Part shown: positions 38,112-45,522 of the stretch, piece by piece
Numbering within the stretch: position 1 is the stretch's first letter
Layout of the letters: every line of letters begins with the position of its first letter
Source of the DNA: Cognataquiflexum gelatinilyticum
GTDB lineage: Bacteria > Bacteroidota > Bacteroidia > Cytophagales > Cyclobacteriaceae
Length of the DNA: 64,000 nt
Direction: 5' to 3'
Assembly (NCBI RefSeq): GCF_024813435.1
Contig: NZ_JANAEZ010000003.1
Location: 1 to 64,000 of the forward strand
Notes under the pieces: generated by a model
The model's database searches: none
Told to the model about the DNA's origin: nothing
Seen by the model: the letters and a program-made list of their open reading frames with translations, nothing else
Position numbers and translations under genes: made by a program

Positions 38112-39761
38112 ATGAAAACCTATTTTAATTACTTAAAGTCTATTCCAAAATCTAATCTTTGGAAAATTCAGTTTTGGCTGTTTTTATCAGTTATTTTGGT
38201 AGCATGGTCATGTTCAGAAAGCATTTTTGACGATGAGGATATCAATAACGACATCGCAGTTTTATCTCAATCATTATCCTCCACTTTCGGTAAAATGGGT
38301 ATATCCGATGCTGCAAATGGTGGCAATGTGGATGAATTTTATTTTTTGGCACCTACCATAGGCCAAGAGCCAAAATTCAATGGAAAGTTTAACCCAAATC
38401 TATCGCCAATAGTGGAAATCAGTGATGATTTCGAATTCAAGACTGTACTTCATTCATTTTCAAGGGAAGGATCAGGTTCAAATAAAATCATTTTAAATTC
38501 TGTAGAAGAGTTTTATGAAGCTCAATGGGATACTTCAAAATCAAGGGCGGAAAAAGGGAAAATATACCGGGTTAGGGTTCGAATAGGAGAAAAGGTTCTG
38601 GGTTTTGTGGATGTGGCTATAGTATCCAAAGAAACCAAAAAATTGGATAACAATATCGTACCATTGGTCGAAAAACAAACTCTAAGAGTTGTATATAGGC
38701 TTGAAGATAAAACATGCCCTGCCCGTATTGAAATTACACCAAAAGAAGCGACAATACTGGTAGATGGCGAGCAAAAATTTGAAGCAAAAGTGTATAATTT
38801 TTATGGAGAATTATTGGAGAATTTGAAAGTAGAGTGGTTTGTTTCAGAAGAAGAAGTTGCATCAGTAGACCAAAACGGTTTGGCAAAAGGTAAGAAATTT
38901 GGTTTGACCAAAGTTAGTGCAAAATTATTTGATGTGACTGGCTCTGCTGATTTGTTTGTGCAGGAGGCAATTGGCCCAAGACCCGGAAGAGATGTAGTGG
39001 TATTCAATGATTTTAATGTGTTCGATGAAATTAGGATGCAAAATCCTAACAATCAACTGTTGGTTAAAAATTTAATTAATTTTGAAACTATTGGAATAAG
39101 AAATTCGGGTGATAAAATTTGGTTTGATTGTGGAAGAAATTCAAGGTTTACCGTGATTGACACCCCTCCTGCCTGTGGTTCTTCACTTAGATTTAATCCT
39201 CTGAGGAATTTAATTCAAAATGAAGGCTTTGTAATTGAAGATATTTCTTCCACTGCAGGGACACTAGTATCTATACCTAAGGATGTGAAGGTATTATTTC
39301 TTTGGTTGCCGATGATCGCTTATACTGTCGCCGAAATTAATGAGATGAAAATTTTTGCTGAAGAGGGAGGAAGGATAATATTCATAGGTGAATGGGATGG
39401 TTTCTATACTAATGTCGGTTTATCTGTTGAAAATCAATTCCTTATCAATATGGGGGCCTTTATGAGGAATGTGGGGAATGCGGTTGATTGTGGAAATAAT
39501 TTGCTTCCCCAATCTTCATTAAGGCCACATCCAATAACACGGGATATGACGAATGTGACTATTGCCTGTGCCTCGGTGATAGAACTTGGGCCAAATGATT
39601 TTGCACTTTATTATAATAGGGCAAATAACCAGGTATTGGCAGGAGTGGCACAAATAGATACTGCACCAATAACCGAATTAAAAAACAGCAGGCTTGATCC
39701 TGGGTTCCTTAATGCCCGTAGAAATGCCGAACTTGATTCTGAAAAATCTACAGGGTACTAA
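38112..39761 (+). CDS. Lipoprotein of unknown function with Big_2 and class I GATase/DUF4350-like domain (copy 2)
   Basis: 549 aa from an ATG preceded by an A8 tract. Lipobox VAWSC (Cys34). It is collinear with the 35463-37097 protein along its full length, with shared blocks GKMGISDAANGG, PKFNGKFNPNLSPIVEISDDFEF, the Big_2 domain (CPARIEITPKEATILVDG), PRPGRDVVVFNDF, DKIWFDCGRNS, FLWLPMIAYTVAEINEM, FAEEGGRIIFIGEWDGF, LINMGAFMRN and RPHPITRDM. The two therefore arose by duplication. A terminator follows 25 bp downstream. Function unknown; outer-membrane surface location inferred. Confidence 0.78.
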   Translation: MKTYFNYLKSIPKSNLWKIQFWLFLSVILVAWSCSESIFDDEDINNDIAVLSQSLSSTFGKMGISDAANGGNVDEFYFLAPTIGQEPKFNGKFNPNLSPIVEISDDFEFKTVLHSFSREGSGSNKIILNSVEEFYEAQWDTSKSRAEKGKIYRVRVRIGEKVLGFVDVAIVSKETKKLDNNIVPLVEKQTLRVVYRLEDKTCPARIEITPKEATILVDGEQKFEAKVYNFYGELLENLKVEWFVSEEEVASVDQNGLAKGKKFGLTKVSAKLFDVTGSADLFVQEAIGPRPGRDVVVFNDFNVFDEIRMQNPNNQLLVKNLINFETIGIRNSGDKIWFDCGRNSRFTVIDTPPACGSSLRFNPLRNLIQNEGFVIEDISSTAGTLVSIPKDVKVLFLWLPMIAYTVAEINEMKIFAEEGGRIIFIGEWDGFYTNVGLSVENQFLINMGAFMRNVGNAVDCGNNLLPQSSLRPHPITRDMTNVTIACASVIELGPNDFALYYNRANNQVLAGVAQIDTAPITELKNSRLDPGFLNARRNAELDSEKSTGY

Positions 39762-39786
39762 AAAGAACTTTAAGCTTAATCAAATC

Positions 39787-39824
39787 AACCTGAGGGAAAT
39801 CAAATTTCCTCAGGTTTTTTTATT
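39787..39824 (+). terminator. Intrinsic terminator after lipoprotein copy 2
   Basis: AACCTGAGGGAAAT and ATTTCCTCAGGTT form a hairpin with a three-base loop and one bulge, followed by T7. Confidence 0.85.
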
Positions 39825-39860
39825 TTAGGGGAAAAGATTTTTATGGAGTAATTGACTTGT

Positions 39861-39868
39861 TACATTTG
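39861..39868 (+). promoter_or_regulatory. Candidate TAnnTTTG promoter box of the DUF6503-like gene
   Basis: TACATTTG matches the Bacteroidota -7 consensus 27 bp before the ATG and just after a terminator. No TTTG lies about 19 nt upstream; a T-run is there instead. Confidence 0.4.
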
Positions 39869-39894
39869 AAACCATATAAATTCAAAAAGAGTCT

Positions 39895-40632
39895 ATGAAA
39901 TTCCGACCCGTCTGTATCATTGCCATTTTGATTGGTTTGTTTACCTGTTGCACCCCATCTGCTGAAAAAAAAGCAAAAGCAATCATCGAAAAGTCAATTA
40001 TTGCTCATGGGGGTGGTGAAACTTGGAAATCTTTAAATTCCTTTTCATTGGAAAAAGAATCTTGGCTATTTCTTGAAAATGGAGAGGTTGAAACACATTC
40101 GATCCAAAATCTTGAATTTAGGCATCAGCCATTTTTTGAAGCTAAAATTACTTGGAAAAAAGACAGCCTTGTCCACAAAGTGATTTTTGACGGGGTAAGG
40201 ACTGGGTATTGGATGGGGGAAAATGAAATCCAAAATGAGGGCTTTTTGGCTAGTAAAAAAAAAGATATTGATGCAGCCTATTATGTATTGACAAAACCTT
40301 TTGACCTATTTGAACAAACCAAAAAATTAGAATATCAAGGCCTTAATTTATTGGAAGATGGGAGGGAAGTAGAAACTGTACAAGTGATTGACGGTGATCC
40401 AAATGATTGTGCCGTAGATATTTGGTGGTATTATTTTGATAAAGAATCTTATCAGATTATTGGCTACAAAGTCAAAACCAGTGATCATTTCAGTATGGTA
40501 TATAACTTGGATTGGGATAATTCTACCGGGATCTTTTTTCCTAAAAAGAGAGAAAGCTATCGGGTGGATAGCTTGGGAAACCATTTATACCTGAGGGCGA
40601 AATATGAATTTAGAAACTATTCAAAAGAATAG
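39895..40632 (+). CDS. Lipoprotein, DUF6503-like (LolA-type beta-fold)
   Basis: 245 aa from an ATG. The lipoprotein signal ends in LFTCC (Cys18 or Cys19). The mature part opens with AIIEKSIIAHGGGETWKSLNSFSL, the common start of DUF6503-type Bacteroidota lipoproteins, and continues with antiparallel strands of the outer-membrane lipoprotein-sorting (LolA-like) kind, such as WWYYFDKESYQIIGYKV and FPKKRESYRVDSLGNHLYLR. It may bind lipid or another hydrophobic ligand in the periplasm, but no function is established. It converges on arginine deiminase, and both stop codons lie inside one palindrome. Confidence 0.7.
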   Translation: MKFRPVCIIAILIGLFTCCTPSAEKKAKAIIEKSIIAHGGGETWKSLNSFSLEKESWLFLENGEVETHSIQNLEFRHQPFFEAKITWKKDSLVHKVIFDGVRTGYWMGENEIQNEGFLASKKKDIDAAYYVLTKPFDLFEQTKKLEYQGLNLLEDGREVETVQVIDGDPNDCAVDIWWYYFDKESYQIIGYKVKTSDHFSMVYNLDWDNSTGIFFPKKRESYRVDSLGNHLYLRAKYEFRNYSKE

Positions 40633-40642
40633 TTTCTAAATT
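40607..40642. terminator. Bidirectional terminator palindrome containing both convergent stop codons
   Basis: Perfect 16-bp arms (AATTTAGAAACTATTC and its complement) enclose the loop AAAA. The arms contain the TAG ending the plus-strand lipoprotein (40630-40632) and the stop of arginine deiminase (40636-40638). T- and A-rich flanks make it usable in both directions. Confidence 0.7.
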
Positions 40643-41850
40643 TTTGCCCTGCTCAGCGGCATTGTCATGCACCTAGGCCCGCCAAGGCCTCTTGAGAGTT
40701 CTGATGATGGTATTTCAAGGACTTCTACCCCCATATTTCTCAAAGCACGGTTGGTGTGGATATTTCTGTTGTAGGAAATCACCCTTCTTGGCCCTATTGC
40801 AAATACATTGGCACCGTCAAACCATTGCTCTCTCATAGAATAATCAGGTTTTCCGTCAGCTGTGGAAAGGATCTCAAGATGAGGAATTTCTTTTTCCAAA
40901 ACTGTTAAAAGGGATTCATTCAAAACCTGTCTTTTGATATTTACTTTGTCGTCATGTATATCTTTCAAAGTGTAAAGTGAAGTCTGAAGGACAGAGTTTA
41001 GTGCATCCGGATAGGTCAATACAAGGTTTTCATCCAAGATCGTAAAAACAGTATCCAGATGCATATATTGTCTTTTTTTAGGTAAGTGAACTTCATAGAC
41101 TCTTTCGACGCTTCCCTCAGCCAATAAGGCTTTGGCTACATGGTAAATAGCTTTTTCATCTGTCCTTTCAGAATTTCCGATGGCCACAGCATGTTTGGAT
41201 AAAACAATTACATCCCCTCCTTCAATACTTGGCGGAGAATCATGACCGTTGATAGGATAGAGACGGTTTACATGGTCTTTGAAATCGACATGGTTTTCAA
41301 ATATTGCCCTAAGAATATTGGCTTCCCTTTGTCTCCCTTCTTTTTTCATACTTGAGAAAATGATTCCTCCAGGCGTGATGGCCATTGGATCTCTTTGAAA
41401 ATACAGGTTGGGACTTGGAGGAATGACAAATGCATAATCCAACAACTCGCCTGAGGACAGGTTTGGGATTTTCCGTTTGAGTTCATGGACTTTTACTCCT
41501 GCAGTCAATGCCGTTGCGCACTCAGCGGTGGACAATCGGTCAAGAATATGTTCCTTAAAATGGGTCAGACCGGATTTAGTCAAAGCGTCATGCATGAGTT
41601 TTTCCAATATCTCCCTGTTAGAGAGAACCTGAATCAACAATTCATGAAGCCTATACACCTGCGCTCCGGTGGTTTGTTTGATCAGGTCAGTAAAAAAATC
41701 ATGCTCCTTTTGCATCGCCTCAAGATAAGGAACATCCTCAAATAGAAGTAATTCCTTATTGTAAGGGGTAAGCCGGTCAATTTCTTTTCCGGGACGGTGC
41801 ATCAAAACCGCTTTCAAGGTTCCAAATTCTGAGTTGAGGCGTAGGTTCAT
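40636..41850 (-). CDS. arcA: Arginine deiminase
   Basis: 404 aa, ATG start, normal family length. Catalyses L-arginine + H2O to L-citrulline + NH3. Family motifs are present: LKAVLMHRPGKEI at the N-terminus, FQRDPMAI (substrate-binding Asp), GGDVIVLS, the catalytic His region RQYMHLDTVFT, and the nucleophile Cys394 in GLGGPRCMTMPLSR. No arcB or arcC is adjacent, so this is not the classical ATP-yielding arginine deiminase operon. The enzyme may act in arginine catabolism or acid response. It converges on the DUF6503-like gene. Confidence 0.92.
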   Translation of the reverse strand: MNLRLNSEFGTLKAVLMHRPGKEIDRLTPYNKELLLFEDVPYLEAMQKEHDFFTDLIKQTTGAQVYRLHELLIQVLSNREILEKLMHDALTKSGLTHFKEHILDRLSTAECATALTAGVKVHELKRKIPNLSSGELLDYAFVIPPSPNLYFQRDPMAITPGGIIFSSMKKEGRQREANILRAIFENHVDFKDHVNRLYPINGHDSPPSIEGGDVIVLSKHAVAIGNSERTDEKAIYHVAKALLAEGSVERVYEVHLPKKRQYMHLDTVFTILDENLVLTYPDALNSVLQTSLYTLKDIHDDKVNIKRQVLNESLLTVLEKEIPHLEILSTADGKPDYSMREQWFDGANVFAIGPRRVISYNRNIHTNRALRNMGVEVLEIPSSELSRGLGGPRCMTMPLSRAKI

Positions 41851-42000
41851 TTACTTTAATGAATAGTATGTTTATTTGATAAATAATTAACAATTATATT
41901 TAATCATTATAAATTAATCAAAAAATAGCGTAAAAATTTAATAATATAAAAAAATGAGCATTAAATTTTTTATTGAGTTGGTTAGTTTTTTTATAAAAAG

Positions 42001-42033
42001 AAAAAGACCGAAAACATGTTTCCGGTCTTTAAT
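42001..42033 (-). terminator. Intrinsic terminator of lysS
   Basis: On the minus strand AAAGACCGGAAAC pairs with GTTTTCGGTCTTT around a minimal loop, followed by T-rich sequence, about 20 bp after the lysS stop. Confidence 0.85.
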
Positions 42034-42049
42034 TTAAATTCTTCCAATA

Positions 42050-43768
42050 TCAAGAAAGCCACTTCTCTACATCCTCTTTTGTAGGGTTAGAAACTTCTAG
42101 TTTCAGTTTCTTTCTCCTTCCACAAACATCATTAAAGAGCTTGTTTGGATCCATTTCCTTCAACTGCTCGATGGTTTGGATATTCATGTCCCTGATTACA
42201 GGCAGCAATCCGATTGGGATGCCCAATTCCATAAAATCCTCATCTGAAGCAATTTTCAATTTCTTTTCAGGCCTCATTTGCGGAAAAAATAGGACTTCCT
42301 GTATGGTGGTTTTGTTTGTCAGCAACATCGTGAGTCTGTCTATTCCGATTCCCAAACCAGATGTCGGAGGCATGCCGTATTCCAAAGCACGGAGAAAATC
42401 CTCATCCATGGCCATGGCTTCATCGTCACCTCTTGCCGCCAATTTTAATTGATCTTCAAACCTTTCCCGCTGAACGATCGGGTCATTCAATTCCGAATAA
42501 GCATTGGCGATTTCTTTTCCATTGACAAATAACTCAAATCGTTCCACCAATCCTTCTTTGGATCTATGTTTTTTGGCTAAGGGTGTCATTTCTACAGGAT
42601 AGTCGGTGATATACGTTGGTTGTATCAGATTGGCTTCCACTTTTTCGCCAAATATTTCATCAATCAATTTGCCTTTACCCATACTGTTGTCCACCTGAAT
42701 GCCCAGATCTAGACAGACCTGCCTAAGACCTGATTCATCCATTTCGCTCACATCAATTCCTGCATATTCTTTAATGGAATCAAACATAGTCAGCCTTCTG
42801 TATGGCCCGGCAAAATCAATCTCTTTGTCAGCTACTTTGACGACAGTAGTACCATGGATCGATTGGGTGATTTTTTCAATCAAATCCTCCACCATTTCCA
42901 TCATCCAGATGTAGTCTTTATAGGCTACGTAGATTTCCATGCTGGTGAATTCGGGGTTGTGGGTACGGTCCATTCCCTCGTTTCGGAACATTTTACCAAA
43001 CTCATAAACACCTTCAAAACCACCGACAATCAATCTTTTGAGGTACAATTCATTGGCAATCCTCAGGTAAAGAGGCATATCCAGGGTATTGTGGTAAGTA
43101 TTGAACGGACGTGCTGCTGCCCCTCCATGTACCTGCTGCAAGATGGGAGTTTCCACTTCAAGCCATCCGTGGTCATCAAAGTAACGGCGCATATTGGTAA
43201 TGACCTTTGACCTTGTTACAAAAACCTCTTTCACTTCAGGATTGACCGTAAGGTCCACATACCGCTGTCTATATCTCATCTCAGGATCTGTAAAGCCATC
43301 ATAGATATTCCCTTCTTCATCTCTTTTGACGACAGGAAGGGGTTTGATGGACTTTGAAAGAATCTTCAAATCTGTGACGTGGAGAGAAATCTCGCCCGTT
43401 TGGGTTGTAAAAATATAGCCTTTCAGACCAATAAAGTCACCAATTCCCAAAAGTTTTTTGAATACTGTGTTGTAAAAAGTCTTGTCATCACCGGGACACA
43501 AGTCATCCCTTCTGAGATAAATTTGAAGTCTTCCTGTTGAATCTTGGATTTCAGCAAAGGAAGCGGAACCCATGATTCTTTTGGTCATCAATCTCCCTGC
43601 AATGGAAATGTCTTTATAGTCAGTTTTTCTGTTTTCGTAGTTTTTGTGAATATCTTCTGTTGTCACGTTGACAGGGAATGATTCAGCAGGGTAGGGGTTA
43701 ATACCCAACTTCATCAATTCTTCCCGGTCTTTTCTTCTTTCTAATTCCTGTTCGCTTAATACCTGCAT
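42050..43768 (-). CDS. lysS: Lysine--tRNA ligase, class II
   Basis: 572 aa from an ATG. It charges tRNA-Lys with lysine using ATP. The N-terminal OB-fold (about 55-150, ISIAGRLMTKRIMGSASFAEI) binds the anticodon. The catalytic domain has motif 2 (FRNEGMDRTHNPEFTSMEIY) and motif 3 (GLGIGIDRLTMLLT). It is about 70 residues longer than the E. coli enzyme because of a C-terminal helical extension (LGIPIGLLPVIRDM to VEKWLS), as is common in Bacteroidota. Probably co-transcribed with the upstream proline dehydrogenase gene through a spacer made largely of heptamer repeats. Confidence 0.95.
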   Translation of the reverse strand: MQVLSEQELERRKDREELMKLGINPYPAESFPVNVTTEDIHKNYENRKTDYKDISIAGRLMTKRIMGSASFAEIQDSTGRLQIYLRRDDLCPGDDKTFYNTVFKKLLGIGDFIGLKGYIFTTQTGEISLHVTDLKILSKSIKPLPVVKRDEEGNIYDGFTDPEMRYRQRYVDLTVNPEVKEVFVTRSKVITNMRRYFDDHGWLEVETPILQQVHGGAAARPFNTYHNTLDMPLYLRIANELYLKRLIVGGFEGVYEFGKMFRNEGMDRTHNPEFTSMEIYVAYKDYIWMMEMVEDLIEKITQSIHGTTVVKVADKEIDFAGPYRRLTMFDSIKEYAGIDVSEMDESGLRQVCLDLGIQVDNSMGKGKLIDEIFGEKVEANLIQPTYITDYPVEMTPLAKKHRSKEGLVERFELFVNGKEIANAYSELNDPIVQRERFEDQLKLAARGDDEAMAMDEDFLRALEYGMPPTSGLGIGIDRLTMLLTNKTTIQEVLFFPQMRPEKKLKIASDEDFMELGIPIGLLPVIRDMNIQTIEQLKEMDPNKLFNDVCGRRKKLKLEVSNPTKEDVEKWLS

Positions 43769-43800
43769 TTCTCTATTTGTTCAGTTCAAATAATTTTTAA

Positions 43801-43851
43801 CCAATAACCAATAACCAATAACCAATAACCAATAACCAATAACCAATAACC
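43801..43851. repeat. Heptanucleotide tandem repeat, CCAATAA x7
   Basis: Seven perfect copies of CCAATAA plus CC. On the coding strand this reads as TTATTGG repeats that begin one base after the proline dehydrogenase stop codon and end about 32 bp before the lysS ATG. Confidence 0.95.
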
Positions 43852-43852
43852 T

Positions 43853-45040
43853 CTATTTCTTAGCCGCTTTTCGTCTTGCCATTTCCCTTTTGACCAGATC
43901 AAATTCCCTGCTGCTTTGGCCGGCAACCGAGGTGTTTTCTTCTGCCCTTCGGGATAGGTAAGGCATTACTTTTTCTACCGGTCCATAAGGGACGTATTTC
44001 ACTACATTGTAGCCTGCCTTTGCAAGGTTAAAGGAAATGTTGTCACTCATACCATATAGCTGAGCAAAATAAACACTATCATCAGAAGGGTTGATTCCAT
44101 ATTTAGAGATCAATTCCGTCAAAAGATAGTTGCTTTTTTCGTTATGGGATCCGGATACCAAGCCCATCGATTTGATGTTTTCCATGCAAAATTCAAGGGC
44201 GGCATTATAATCCTTGTCTGAAGATTCTTTGGTTGGTTGGATCGGGCTTGGATATCCCTTTTCTGCGGCACGGTCTCTTTCCTTCTCCATATATGCTCCC
44301 CTGACTAATTTAGCGCCTAGCAAATATCCTTTTTCCAAGGCAACCTTATGGTCTTTTTTCAATTTTGCAAGTGAATCATGCCGGTACATCTGGTATGTAT
44401 TGTATACAATGCAGGATTGCTTGTTGTATTTTTCCATCGCTTCATAGGCCATTCCATCGATCACATCCTGGAACCAAGATTCCTCCGCATCTATCAATAT
44501 TTTGGTATTTGCAATATAGGCCGCTTTGCAAAGCTCATCAATCCTGATTTTGAGTTTATCGAATGAAGTCTTCTCCTTATCATTTAAAGTTTTACCATCT
44601 TGGATTTTGGTCATGATCTCAAAATCACCAAGTCCTGTGACTTTAAATACGGCAAAAGGAATATTTTCATCACCGGCGGATCTTTCTATAGTCCTTAGGA
44701 TCTCATTTTTTGTAACTTCATAACTCGCTTCATCGCCTTCTCCTTCTACAGAATAGTCGAGGATGGTATGGATATGATATTTGGCCAATTCTTCTAATGC
44801 ATGCTGACAATCATTGATGTCTTCTCCTCCGCAGAAATGTCCAAACATTGTTTTTTTCATGATTCCCTTGATGGGGAGGCCAAGGGCAAAAGACCAGTTG
44901 GCAAGCTTGGTTCCAACACTTACAGCTAGATTGTTGTTGACTGTAGCGAAAATCAGGTACATTTTTTTTAGCTCAGCATTGGATTTTGAAGCAAAGGCAA
45001 CTTCAAGATTTTCAAAAGAAATATTGGGTTTGACAGGCAT
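43853..45040 (-). CDS. Proline dehydrogenase (monofunctional)
   Basis: 395 aa from ATG at 45040; the frame extends seven codons to a TTG that is less likely. It oxidises L-proline to 1-pyrroline-5-carboxylate with FAD and passes electrons to the quinone pool. The (beta/alpha)8 barrel motifs are visible: VKVTGLGD-type strand, ILIDAEESWFQD, YNTYQMYR, GAKLVRGAYMEKERDRA (substrate and FAD binding), VSGSHNEKS and the C-terminal PYLSRRAEEN with the conserved double Arg that binds the proline carboxylate. No P5C dehydrogenase domain is fused or adjacent. Confidence 0.93.
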   Translation of the reverse strand: MPVKPNISFENLEVAFASKSNAELKKMYLIFATVNNNLAVSVGTKLANWSFALGLPIKGIMKKTMFGHFCGGEDINDCQHALEELAKYHIHTILDYSVEGEGDEASYEVTKNEILRTIERSAGDENIPFAVFKVTGLGDFEIMTKIQDGKTLNDKEKTSFDKLKIRIDELCKAAYIANTKILIDAEESWFQDVIDGMAYEAMEKYNKQSCIVYNTYQMYRHDSLAKLKKDHKVALEKGYLLGAKLVRGAYMEKERDRAAEKGYPSPIQPTKESSDKDYNAALEFCMENIKSMGLVSGSHNEKSNYLLTELISKYGINPSDDSVYFAQLYGMSDNISFNLAKAGYNVVKYVPYGPVEKVMPYLSRRAEENTSVAGQSSREFDLVKREMARRKAAKK

Positions 45041-45325
45041 ATAACTCAAATTACGGGGCAAATATATTAAAAAAACCTCATGGGGTAGGGGAATGTTTTG
45101 TTATTTGATGCCATATATAATGGAGTAAATTACAAAAACCTGATTATGAATGTTTGGATATATGAATATCCAATAATCAGCGAAAAAGCCAATTTGATTT
45201 CATCTTTTTCAAACCCCAATGCAAAATTATATTTTGAAATATACTTATTTTCTGATTGTACTTATTGAATTCTTAATGGTTCGTCTGATTTTTGAATAAA
45301 GAGTAAGAAATTATTTATAAATTAA
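45041..45325. other. Divergent intergenic region between proline dehydrogenase and the aromatic operon
   Basis: AT-rich, no ORF or hairpin of note. The start signals of the proline dehydrogenase gene should be at its left edge. Confidence 0.45.
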
Positions 45326-45356
45326 TTTGTTTTTAAAAAAGAGGCTCTTACTTTTG
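45326..45356 (+). promoter_or_regulatory. Bacteroidota-type promoter of the aromatic amino acid operon
   Basis: TTTG at 45326-45329 and TACTTTTG at 45349-45356 are separated by 19 nt, a full match to TTTG-N19-TAnnTTTG. The expected transcription start is near 45361-45364, at or very close to the ATG of the leader peptide, so that peptide may be translated from a leaderless or near-leaderless mRNA. Confidence 0.6.
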
Positions 45357-45360
45357 AAAC

Positions 45361-45456
45361 ATGTTAATCGCAGCATTCGCCTTCTTTAGCTTTTATTACT
45401 TTTACTTTCGTCTTCAAAGCCGAATCGGAGTTGCTTATTGTCTAGAAAAAATCTAA
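45361..45456 (+). CDS. Phe/Tyr-rich leader peptide of an aromatic-operon attenuator
   Basis: 31 codons, ATG to TAA, with an in-frame stop (TGA 45355-45357) just upstream. Residues 6-16 read FAFFSFYYFYF: six Phe and three Tyr among eleven, which is very unlikely by chance in a short ORF. It lies 14 nt ahead of a strong intrinsic terminator and 66 nt ahead of the DAHP synthase gene. This is the layout of ribosome-mediated attenuators such as the enterobacterial pheA leader. Low Phe-tRNA or Tyr-tRNA would stall the ribosome on codons 6-16 and leave the bases after 45420 free to form an antiterminator. The peptide itself probably has no other role. Confidence 0.8.
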   Translation: MLIAAFAFFSFYYFYFRLQSRIGVAYCLEKI

Positions 45457-45505
45457 AAAATCATAAAGCAAAAAAAGCCCGGTTCGAAAGAGTCGGGCTT
45501 TTTTT
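45421..45505 (+). promoter_or_regulatory. Transcription attenuator: alternative antiterminator and terminator structures
   Basis: Antiterminator option: CGAATCGG (45421-45428) can pair with CCGGTTCG (45479-45486, one G-U), extended by TTGCTT (45431-45436) with AAGCAA (45466-45471). That would occupy the 5' arm of the terminator. Terminator option: 45471-45505, as listed separately. A ribosome stalled on the Phe/Tyr codons ends its footprint near 45421, leaving the antiterminator free. A ribosome reaching the stop at 45456 would cover 45421-45436 and favour termination. Pairings were found by eye, not by folding software. Confidence 0.65.
45471..45505 (+). terminator. Intrinsic terminator of the attenuator
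   Basis: AAAAAAGCCCGGTTC and GAGTCGGGCTTTTTT form a 15-bp stem with two G-U pairs closed by a GAAA tetraloop and followed by a T-run. It sits only 17 nt before the DAHP synthase ATG and after no other gene on this strand, so its role must be regulatory. Confidence 0.85.
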
Positions 45506-45522
45506 ATTAAACCTATCAAATC

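Noticed and set aside
40636..41850. Arginine deiminase gene considered as part of an arcABC fermentation operon
   Set aside because: No carbamoyltransferase, carbamate kinase or antiporter gene is adjacent.
43801..43851. Heptamer tract considered as a CRISPR-like array
   Set aside because: Units are 7 bp without spacers; there are no cas genes. It is a simple tandem repeat.
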